Assembly (NCBI GenBank): GCA_964408155.1
Contig: CAYOYJ010000148.1
Location: 1-5,595 of the forward strand
Direction: 5' to 3'
DNA length: 5,595 bases
Source of the DNA: JAAYKM01 sp964408155
Lineage (GTDB): Bacteria > Desulfobacterota > Syntrophia > Syntrophales > JAAYKM01
The position numbers were made by a program, and so were the translations under genes. The notes under the pieces were generated by a model that was given only the letters and a program-made list of their open reading frames with translations, was not told where the DNA came from and did no database searches. Every line of letters begins with the position of its first letter. Positions within the stretch are counted from its first letter, which is position 1. Positions 1-5,595 of the stretch are shown in pieces.

Positions 1-72
1 GAGTGAAGGGACTTGAACCCTCAACCTCCGGGGCCACAACCCGGCACTCTAACCAGTTGAGCTACACCCACC
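1..72 (-). tRNA. tRNA-His (anticodon GUG), 3' end cut by the window edge
   Basis: Read on the minus strand, this folds as a tRNA. The D stem is GCTC/GAGT, the anticodon stem CCGGG/CCCGG closes the loop TTGTGGC with anticodon GTG, and the T stem GAGGG/CCCTT closes the loop TTCAAGT. The 5' end carries the extra G (G-1) typical of bacterial tRNA-His, which places the start at 72. The acceptor 5' strand is GTGGGTG. Only CACTC of its 3' partner is inside the window, so about three gene bases and any encoded CCA lie beyond position 1. No mismatch is seen in the visible helices, apart from G-U pairs. It lies 9 bases downstream of tRNA-Arg and is probably cotranscribed with it. Confidence 0.95.
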
Positions 73-81
73 ATCTTGTTC

Positions 82-158
<77 letters not shown>

Positions 159-192
159 GTGTCCGTAGTCATTCTCATCAAAATGGCAGCGT

Positions 193-221
193 TTAATAGC
201 TTCTTTAATATTTTTTGTCAA
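193..221 (-). promoter_or_regulatory. sigma70-type promoter of the tRNA-Arg/tRNA-His unit
   Basis: On the minus strand there is a perfect -35 box TTGACA (plus positions 216-221), a 17-base A/T-rich spacer and a -10 box TATTAA (193-198, four of six consensus bases). The predicted start of transcription is near 186, giving a leader of roughly 28 bases before the tRNA-Arg 5' end at 158. The placement directly in front of the tRNA pair and the exact 17-base spacing make this the most convincing promoter in the window. The region 159-242 holds nothing else recognisable. Confidence 0.75.
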
Positions 222-242
222 GATATAAATCGGACACTGCAA

Positions 243-1970
243 CTATCTGACATAACCTGCAATTCCGTCAAATACATACCCCTTTTTGGTCATGCCCTCC
301 CCTTTCCCATCCATTGAAAAGAAGTGCCGCCGGGTCTTGGGATTGTACCAGCGGTAGAGTTCCCGCGTGTTGCTCAAGCGAGACGTAGCAATATTTCCGG
401 CGGTACCTTCATAAACATATCCCAGCAGGGTATTTCCTTTATTATAATCATAGGAAAAAAATTGATTAATGATATTAGGATTATACCAGCGATGAAGGGG
501 AACGGTACCGAGGGTTCCCGGTTGAAAGAGGCTGAAGGCGAGTCCCTGTTTAACGAAGCCCTTGGAAGTCAGACGCATTTCTTCCGTGGGCTGGCTGGAA
601 ATGTAAAGGTAATAACCGCCCTTGTAATAACGGTAAATGTCGACATTCTGGTCCGGCAATTCCGAAATGACTTCGTATGATACGGGGATATCGCAATTGC
701 CGTTATTTGATGTGATGCGGACCATGTTGGCGTAAATACCGGGATTGGTTTGCACCGGATTCAGCGTGATGTTGATGTAATCCGTTTCCCTGGACGTAAA
801 ACCGCTCTGGGGAAAAATGGAGATCCATTCGCGTTTTCCTTCTAGAACATCCTGTCTTTTAATCCGTACCCCTTCGACGGCAATTCCGTTGCCGTTCAAA
901 GCCAGAGTAAGGACATGGTTTCCTTCGATCAAATTGTCGGAGACGGGTATTTCATAGAATTCATAATCCTCCTCCAGCTCACTGAATTCATAGGATTTGA
1001 CCAGACTGTTGTCGATGTATGCCGAAAACCGTCCGGAACTGTTCAGCTTTTTTACAAAAAGTGCCAGTGCGCCGCCATAAAATTGCAGTTTCAGAATGCT
1101 CTTGCCATTTGTTGAAGGAAACCCCTGATACTCGCGCCACGCACCCCATATCTGCATTTGCTTTTCCATACGAAGGGGAACCGTGTAACTCCCTTTACCG
1201 GACAACTCATCATTGCCAAAGCTGATAAAGCGGTCGAGGCCGAAGCCGGACGATCCTTCCGTGGCGGAGGCGAGTCCGGTCAGCCATTTCACATTGTCCG
1301 GACTTTTGTTGGTCAAGCGGATTCGCCTGGTGGCGGGTTCTCCCATTTTAACCATGCCAAAATCCAGGCGCAGTGGATTGACGACAATGGACGTATCTTC
1401 CAAATTCGGCACAATGTTGAATTTGATAAAAAGGGTTCTTGAAATACCTGTTTTAGTCTGTATTTTGAGGGTATCCCGATAATGGCCGGCAGGTAGATTC
1501 CGGACGCATATCAGCCGGCTTGATCGGTTTTCCATGATCAATTGCACCGATAAATTAGACGACATTTTGGCTTCCGGCACATCATCGTCCTTTTTAATGA
1601 CGCTGATCCGCAAATTCACTTCTTCTGCATTACCGTCTGAGAAACCCGGTAACTCGGTTTTCTCGAGGGGAAACCACGCCTCCGGTGTAAAAATGGCCCA
1701 ATCAAGCACATCGACGCCGATATTCTTGACGGTGAAGGTCGCTTCCTTTTCTTGGCCCATGGACAGGGTACCGAAATCAATTTCACGATGCGATACGCTC
1801 AAAGACGGCATCAGTTTGGGCGCTCCGGGCTGTCTGGCGGCCGATGCGGTTTTGTGTTTTGTCCCGTTTTCGGCGGCGTCTAAGGTTTGCACATAAATAA
1901 AAGGAGCTACGGTCAATTTGACCCACACCAGGACGAACAAAAGAAAAAATTTCTTGTATCTTTGATGCAC
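243..1970 (-). CDS. secreted multidomain protein with BACON/ASH-type beta-sandwich units and a C-terminal DUF5648-like domain; function unknown
   Basis: The predicted protein is 575 aa from a GTG at 1970, the numbering used here. The N-terminus (HQRYKKFF, then a hydrophobic run at about 8-27) looks like a signal peptide, with possible cleavage after LDA or LDAA near 32-33. No lipobox is present, so export to the periplasm or outside is likely. Residues about 57-189 form an ASH/BACON-like unit (DFG at 65-67, W91). A second unit starts at about 196 (LDFG 202-205, W229) and appears to resume at about 380-436 (W382, PQSG 387-390, PGIY from 410). In between, about 235-379 resembles a galactose-binding-type beta-sandwich. 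Residues 443-575 carry three copies of a DUF5648-like repeat (GYVYEGTAG 517-525, GYVFDGIAG 564-572). No catalytic motif is seen, so adhesion or carbohydrate binding is only a guess. Alternative in-frame starts are GTG 1997 (no ribosome site seen) and ATG 1982 (weak one). GTG 1970 has GAGGA just upstream. Confidence 0.85.
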   Translation of the reverse strand: MHQRYKKFFLLFVLVWVKLTVAPFIYVQTLDAAENGTKHKTASAARQPGAPKLMPSLSVSHREIDFGTLSMGQEKEATFTVKNIGVDVLDWAIFTPEAWFPLEKTELPGFSDGNAEEVNLRISVIKKDDDVPEAKMSSNLSVQLIMENRSSRLICVRNLPAGHYRDTLKIQTKTGISRTLFIKFNIVPNLEDTSIVVNPLRLDFGMVKMGEPATRRIRLTNKSPDNVKWLTGLASATEGSSGFGLDRFISFGNDELSGKGSYTVPLRMEKQMQIWGAWREYQGFPSTNGKSILKLQFYGGALALFVKKLNSSGRFSAYIDNSLVKSYEFSELEEDYEFYEIPVSDNLIEGNHVLTLALNGNGIAVEGVRIKRQDVLEGKREWISIFPQSGFTSRETDYINITLNPVQTNPGIYANMVRITSNNGNCDIPVSYEVISELPDQNVDIYRYYKGGYYLYISSQPTEEMRLTSKGFVKQGLAFSLFQPGTLGTVPLHRWYNPNIINQFFSYDYNKGNTLLGYVYEGTAGNIATSRLSNTRELYRWYNPKTRRHFFSMDGKGEGMTKKGYVFDGIAGYVR

Positions 1971-1975
1971 GGCAT

Positions 1976-1980
1976 TCCTC
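1976..1980 (-). promoter_or_regulatory. ribosome binding site deciding the start of the secreted-protein gene
   Basis: The minus strand reads GAGGA followed by ATGCC and then GTG at 1970, a good Shine-Dalgarno match at about 5 bases spacing. The two upstream in-frame starts (GTG 1997, ATG 1982) lack a comparable site. Starting at 1970 also leaves a signal peptide with a short basic N-region, which is the usual form. This is an inference from motif and spacing only. Confidence 0.5.
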
Positions 1981-2006
1981 ATTTCATTTCGCTTCACTGT
2001 CGGACG

Positions 2007-2033
2007 TCTATATCAAAGCTTACTTGAAATCAA
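2007..2033 (-). promoter_or_regulatory. weak candidate promoter of the secreted-protein gene
   Basis: On the minus strand a TTGATT hexamer (plus positions 2028-2033) and TATAGA (2007-2012) are separated by 15 bases, which is shorter than ideal. Transcription would begin near 2000, leaving almost no leader for the GTG at 1997 but about 30 bases for the GTG at 1970. The match is weak and could be chance in A/T-rich intergenic DNA. Confidence 0.25.
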
Positions 2034-2049
2034 CGGAATTCACACACTG

Positions 2050-2084
2050 AAAAAACTTGACCTCCCGGGAAAGACAAGTTATTT
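2050..2084. repeat. nested inverted repeat over the dprA promoter; possible operator
   Basis: Arms AAAAAACTTG (2050-2059) and CAAGTTATTT (2075-2084) are inverted copies matching at nine of ten positions, with the six inner bases AACTTG/CAAGTT perfect. Between them lies a perfect 8-base palindrome, TCCCGGGA (2063-2070), whose centre is within half a base of the centre of the arms. The dyad covers the candidate -35 and nearly all of the -10 of dprA, a usual place for a repressor site. No known regulator site is recognised. Confidence 0.4.
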
Positions 2085-2085
2085 A
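2057..2085 (+). promoter_or_regulatory. candidate promoter of the dprA-topA operon
   Basis: A -35-like TTGACC (2057-2062, five of six consensus bases) is followed after exactly 17 bases by TATTTA (2080-2085, only three of six). Transcription would begin near 2092, leaving about 28 bases before the ATG at 2120 but only about 10 before the ATG at 2102. The -10 is poor, so the call rests on the -35, the spacing and the position. Confidence 0.4.
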
Positions 2086-2119
2086 GCTCCATCCGGCAAG
2101 GATGGCTTTACGGGGGCGC

Positions 2120-3259
2120 ATGGATCAGGAGCAGAAGAAATACTGGCTGGCCTTGAACGCGATCAGCGGGTTGGGTGTTTATGGTTTGAAGGCGCTGATT
2201 GAAATATTCGGTACACCCCGCGGGATATTTGCCGCATCCTTTTCGGAGTTGTGTGCGGTGCCGGGAATCGGCCAAACCATCGCCCGGCGGATTCTTCACT
2301 TTGACGATTGGCGCGGACAGGACAAAGCTCTTGCATATTACGAAAAAGAGAAGATCTCCCTGCTGAGCTGGCAGGACAGCCTTTATCCGTCGATGCTGTC
2401 GCACATATACGACCCACCCGCCCTCCTGTACGTCAAGGGAACCTTGCAGAAACATGAAAACTGTATTGCCGTGGTGGGTTCCCGCATAGCCGGCGCCTAT
2501 GGGACTTTTGTTACGGAGCGGCTTTGTCGTGAATTGGCCATGCAGGGTATTACCGTGGTAAGCGGTATGGCCCGGGGCATTGACTCGGCAGCGCACCGGG
2601 GCGCCCTGGCGGGGAAAGGCAGGACGATTGCGGTTTTAGGCAATGGACTGGACACCGTTTACCCACCGGAAAATCTGTCGCTGAGTCATCGTATCGTGGA
2701 ACATGGCGCGTTGCTGACGGAATATCCCGTCAACACGCCGCCGAAGCCGAGGCATTTTCCGGCGCGTAACCGAATGATCAGCGGCATTTCTTTGGGCGTG
2801 GTCGTTGTGGAGGCTGGGGAAAAAAGCGGCTCCCTGATCACGGCAAAATTTGCCCTGGAGCAGAACCGCGAGGTCTTCGCCGTACCTGGCGCCATCGATG
2901 CGCCGGGATCAAAAGGGACGCACAAGCTCCTGAAAGAAGGGGCGAAACTCGTTGAGACGGTGGATGACATACTCGATGAAATTGCATCTCGTCTTGGCCG
3001 AATAAATGCCCCCCGGCCGATTTCGTCGAGCCGGCCGGATGAGGTGCAAAACGAACACTCGACCGCTTGTGGGGACCCTGAATTGCAGGAAGATGAAATG
3101 ATCCTCTGGCAGCGGTTGCGCAATGCCCCCAAAGAGGTTGATGAACTGATCGCATTGACCGGCTGGCCTTGTCAAAGGATACAGTCCGTCTTAACCATGC
3201 TGGAAATGAAGGGCCATATTCAAAAGATGCCCGGATCGAAATATAAAATGAAGGAGTGA
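2120..3259 (+). CDS. dprA: DNA processing protein DprA (Smf), RecA loader on single-stranded DNA
   Basis: The product is a 379-residue cytoplasmic protein. DprA binds single-stranded DNA entering the cell, protects it and loads RecA for recombination; it is also kept in bacteria not known to be competent. Residues about 5-62 form the N-terminal helical SAM/HhH-like part (AVPGIG 46-51). The central Rossmann-like core, about 80-290, shows the family signatures VVGSR (118-122), SGMARGID (148-155), FPARNRMISG (213-222), SGSLITA (236-242) and PG (256-257). After a variable linker (about 291-322), residues about 325-375 form the C-terminal winged-helix domain. All three parts are intact. I chose ATG 2120 because GGGGG (2112-2116), a wobble match to the anti-Shine-Dalgarno, lies just before it. 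An in-frame ATG at 2102 would add six residues but has AAGG directly abutting it, too close to be useful. It is the first gene of an operon with topA. Confidence 0.96.
   Translation: MDQEQKKYWLALNAISGLGVYGLKALIEIFGTPRGIFAASFSELCAVPGIGQTIARRILHFDDWRGQDKALAYYEKEKISLLSWQDSLYPSMLSHIYDPPALLYVKGTLQKHENCIAVVGSRIAGAYGTFVTERLCRELAMQGITVVSGMARGIDSAAHRGALAGKGRTIAVLGNGLDTVYPPENLSLSHRIVEHGALLTEYPVNTPPKPRHFPARNRMISGISLGVVVVEAGEKSGSLITAKFALEQNREVFAVPGAIDAPGSKGTHKLLKEGAKLVETVDDILDEIASRLGRINAPRPISSSRPDEVQNEHSTACGDPELQEDEMILWQRLRNAPKEVDELIALTGWPCQRIQSVLTMLEMKGHIQKMPGSKYKMKE
3251..3256 (+). promoter_or_regulatory. topA ribosome binding site inside the end of dprA
   Basis: AAGGAG forms the last two sense codons (Lys-Glu) of dprA and is followed by its stop TGA (3257-3259). 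Five bases separate it from the topA ATG at 3262. This is a near-ideal Shine-Dalgarno site. Its overlap with the dprA coding end suggests that translation of the two genes is coupled and fixes the topA start. Confidence 0.85.
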
Positions 3260-3261
3260 CC

Positions 3262-5595
3262 ATGCCCTCATCCTTGATTGTTGTCGAATCCCCCGCCAAG
3301 GTGAAAACCATCAAAAAGTTCCTGGGACCGGACTACCAGGTCATGGCTTCCGTGGGTCATGTCAAGGATCTGCCCAAAAGCACCCTTGGTATTGATATCG
3401 CGAAGGATTTTTCTCCCACCTATCAGATCATGGAAGACAAGAAAAAGGTGCTTTCCGAAATCAAGAAGGCATCCGAAAAGTCGGCCAGCATTTATCTCGC
3501 TCCCGACCCGGATCGGGAAGGCGAAGCCATCGCCTGGCATATCGCGGAAGAAGTCGGTTTGGGAAAAAGGCCGATTCATCGTGTTTTATTTAACGATTTG
3601 ACAAAAAACACGGTCATTTCCGCCCTCGAACATCCTACGGAACTCGACTTCAACAAGTACGAGGCCCAGCAGACCAGGAGAATCCTGGACCGTCTGGTCG
3701 GCTACCAGATCAGTCCGATTTTATGGGAAAAAGTGCAGCGCGGATTGAGCGCCGGCCGGGTACAATCCGTTGCGGTACGGATCATCTGCGACCGGGAAAC
3801 GGAAATCCGGAATTTCATCAGTGAAGAATACTGGAACCTGACAGCCGTTCTGTCCGGAGAAACGCCGCAAACCTTTGAAGCCCGCCTGATCAAAATCGAC
3901 AGCCGGAAGGCAAAGCTTGCTACGGAACCGGAAGTCAAAGCGCTGCTGGATGTCTTGGCCACGACATCCTACATCGTCGGGAAAATTGAAAAGAAGGAAG
4001 TCAAAAAACAGGCGCCCCCGCCTTTTACGACCAGCAAGCTCCAGCAGGAAGCCTCGCGCTGGTTTCGCTTTTCGGCCAAAAAAACCATGACTGTGGCCCA
4101 GAAGCTCTACGAAGGGATAGATCTGGGAAAAGAAGGCTCCGTAGGTTTGATCACCTATATGCGTACCGATTCCGTCCGCATATCGGACGACGCCCTCAAA
4201 TCGGTCCGGAATTTTATCAGTGAAAACTATGCGCCGGAATATCTGCCCGCCAAGAGCCGCGTTTTCAAAACCTCCGAGCGGGCGCAGGATGCCCATGAAG
4301 CCATTCGGCCGTCTTCCATGGATTACCGGCCCCAGAAAATCCGGCAGCATCTGACCGATGACCAGTTCAAGCTCTATCAATTGGTCTGGAACCGCTTTGT
4401 CGCTTCCCAGATGAATCCGGTCATATCCGCTCAGACCACCATCGACATTACCGCCGCCAACTGCCTGTTCCGCGCTCAGGGATCGACCCTGGTCTTCCCG
4501 GGCTATTCAATCCTCTATTCGGAACGGAAGGAGGAGACTGAGGAAGAAAACGGCAACGGCGAAAAGATGCTTCCCCCGGTCCGGGAAAACGAAACACTGA
4601 AACTCCAGGCCCTCAAGCCCGAGCAAAAATTCACCCAACCGCCGCCGCGTTTTACCGAGTCCTCTCTGGTCCGTGAACTCGAGGAAAACGGCATCGGTCG
4701 GCCGAGTACCTATGCGACCATTCTTTCCACGATTCAGGAGAGGAATTACGTTACCCTCAAGGAAGGGAAATTCCACCCCACGGAACTTGGTATTCTCATT
4801 ACGGAACTCCTGGTGAAGAACTTCCCTCGAATCTTGAACGTCGAATTCACTGCATCATTGGAAACGCAGCTTGATCAGATTGCGGAAGGCGCCCATAACC
4901 GTCTGACGGCACTGAAGATGTTTTATGAATCCTTCAAAACCGAGCTCGATGATGCGAAGGCCTACATGAGAAATGTAAAAAAAGAGGCTGAACCGACCGA
5001 TCTGGTTTGTAAAAAATGCGGAAAACCCATGGTGAAAAAATGGGGCAAAAACGGCATGTTCCTCGCCTGCTCCGGATATCCGGCCTGCAAAAACACGAGC
5101 GACCTCGGGAACAGCCCGAAGGAGACACCGCAGGAAACCGATGTCCTCTGCACGTTGTGCGGAAGGAAAATGGTCGTTAAAAAAGGAAAATTCGGTAGTT
5201 TTCTCGGTTGCTCCGGCTATCCGGAATGCAAAAACATCTTGAATTATGCCGTCGATGAGGGCGGACAAATCAAGGTGGCGCCGACAGTCGATGAAGAAGA
5301 AATAAGCTGCGAAAAATGCGGCGCCAAAATGACCAAGAAGCGCGGCAAATTCGGATTTTTCTGGGGCTGTTCCAGGTATCCCGCTTGTGACCATATCGTC
5401 AAGCTCAAGCGGGGCGGTGGTCCGGCGAAAAAATCGGAAGCGACTGAAATCGCTACGGATGTCGTCTGTCCGAACTGCGGCAGGGCCATGATTATCCGCT
5501 CCGGCCGTTTCGGAAAATTTTTGGGTTGCTCCGGCTATCCGGAATGCAAGACGATCGTCAAGATGAAAAAGAACGCCCCCCCTCCTGAGAAGCAG
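3262..5595 (+). CDS. topA: DNA topoisomerase I (type IA), 3' end beyond the window
   Basis: The frame is open from ATG 3262 to the right edge: 778 codons without a stop, so the C-terminus is missing. The enzyme relaxes negative supercoils behind RNA polymerase by cutting and passing one strand, using Mg2+. The TOPRIM domain (about 3-115) has VVESPAK with Glu9 and the acidic motif DPDREGE (82-88). The topoisomerase core follows, with LSAGRVQS and the active-site motif GLITYMRTDS; the nucleophile is Tyr299 and Arg301 follows. AHEAIRPS and GIGRPSTYA are further family signatures. A charged linker near 422-435 (ETEEENGNGE) looks like a loop. The tail carries four zinc ribbons, each C-x2-C-x16-C-x5-C: Cys 583/586/603/609, 630/633/650/656, 683/686/703/709 and 736/739/756/762. 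E. coli TopA has three C4 ribbons of this kind and is 865 aa, so the visible part is probably most of the protein. Its start lies two bases after the dprA stop. Confidence 0.98.
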   Translation, partial: MPSSLIVVESPAKVKTIKKFLGPDYQVMASVGHVKDLPKSTLGIDIAKDFSPTYQIMEDKKKVLSEIKKASEKSASIYLAPDPDREGEAIAWHIAEEVGLGKRPIHRVLFNDLTKNTVISALEHPTELDFNKYEAQQTRRILDRLVGYQISPILWEKVQRGLSAGRVQSVAVRIICDRETEIRNFISEEYWNLTAVLSGETPQTFEARLIKIDSRKAKLATEPEVKALLDVLATTSYIVGKIEKKEVKKQAPPPFTTSKLQQEASRWFRFSAKKTMTVAQKLYEGIDLGKEGSVGLITYMRTDSVRISDDALKSVRNFISENYAPEYLPAKSRVFKTSERAQDAHEAIRPSSMDYRPQKIRQHLTDDQFKLYQLVWNRFVASQMNPVISAQTTIDITAANCLFRAQGSTLVFPGYSILYSERKEETEEENGNGEKMLPPVRENETLKLQALKPEQKFTQPPPRFTESSLVRELEENGIGRPSTYATILSTIQERNYVTLKEGKFHPTELGILITELLVKNFPRILNVEFTASLETQLDQIAEGAHNRLTALKMFYESFKTELDDAKAYMRNVKKEAEPTDLVCKKCGKPMVKKWGKNGMFLACSGYPACKNTSDLGNSPKETPQETDVLCTLCGRKMVVKKGKFGSFLGCSGYPECKNILNYAVDEGGQIKVAPTVDEEEISCEKCGAKMTKKRGKFGFFWGCSRYPACDHIVKLKRGGGPAKKSEATEIATDVVCPNCGRAMIIRSGRFGKFLGCSGYPECKTIVKMKKNAPPPEKQ
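5206..5231 (+). repeat. 26-base direct repeat in topA, copy 1 (second zinc ribbon)
   Basis: This stretch encodes the GCSGYPEC part of the second zinc ribbon and is identical, base for base, to 5524-5549. The copies are 318 bases apart, which equals two 53-codon modules. The flanking bases differ at both ends (c against g before, a against g after). Confidence 0.85.
5524..5549 (+). repeat. 26-base direct repeat in topA, copy 2 (fourth zinc ribbon)
   Basis: This is the second copy of the identical 26-base stretch, here encoding the GCSGYPEC part of the fourth zinc ribbon. The equivalent stretches in the first and third ribbons (near 5065-5090 and 5365-5390) are clearly diverged from it. Confidence 0.85.

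Noticed and set aside
159..237. Perfect 7-base inverted repeat GTGTCCG (159-165) and CGGACAC (231-237) flanking the tRNA promoter
   Set aside because: It is short, with a 65-base gap, and is plausible by chance; only a transcript reading through from the upstream gene could pair it.
915..1896. Several plus-strand open frames of 66-120 codons opposite the secreted-protein gene
   Set aside because: They overlap each other in different frames, and the minus strand encodes recognisable domains over the same stretch.
2838..5394. Long open frames on the minus strand opposite dprA and topA (for example 2838-3314, 3721-4380, 4855-5394)
   Set aside because: They lie antisense to two well-identified genes, their translations resemble no family, and they are low-complexity or Phe/Arg-rich in the way expected from the opposite strand of coding DNA.

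Overview
The window is ordinary bacterial chromosome carrying five genes: two tRNA genes, one secreted multidomain protein of unknown function, dprA and topA. The adjacent dprA-topA pair, a class I tRNA-Arg with encoded CCA, and a secreted protein built of BACON/ASH-type and DUF5648-type modules suggest a Gram-negative bacterium. A deltaproteobacterium in the broad sense (for example a Syntrophales relative) is my best guess, made from general gene-order knowledge. Nothing in the sequence proves the lineage.

Positions 1-242 are read on the minus strand. A recognisable sigma70-type promoter (193-221) precedes tRNA-Arg(UCU) and then tRNA-His(GUG), whose 3' end is cut off by the window edge. Upstream of that promoter, also on the minus strand, lies a gene of about 1.7 kb (stop at 243) for an exported protein. 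It has a signal peptide, two immunoglobulin-like beta-sandwich units (the second apparently interrupted by a galactose-binding-like module) and a C-terminal three-repeat DUF5648-like domain.

Positions 1998-2101 are a short divergent intergenic region. It holds a candidate promoter for dprA, overlapped by a nested inverted repeat, and a weak candidate promoter for the secreted-protein gene.

From 2120 to the right edge the plus strand carries a two-gene operon. DprA (379 aa) loads RecA on single-stranded DNA during uptake and recombination. Two bases after its stop codon begins topA, DNA topoisomerase I, whose ribosome binding site lies inside the last codons of dprA. TopA is open at the right edge (778 codons visible) and carries four evenly built C4 zinc-ribbon modules in its tail. 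Both proteins act on single-stranded DNA, but the pairing is a common genomic arrangement and not evidence of a new system.

I found no mobile element, CRISPR array, phage gene or convincing new system. The points most worth a second look are the nested domain architecture of the secreted protein, two helix mismatches in tRNA-Arg, the dyad over the dprA promoter, and the zinc-ribbon repeats of TopA.
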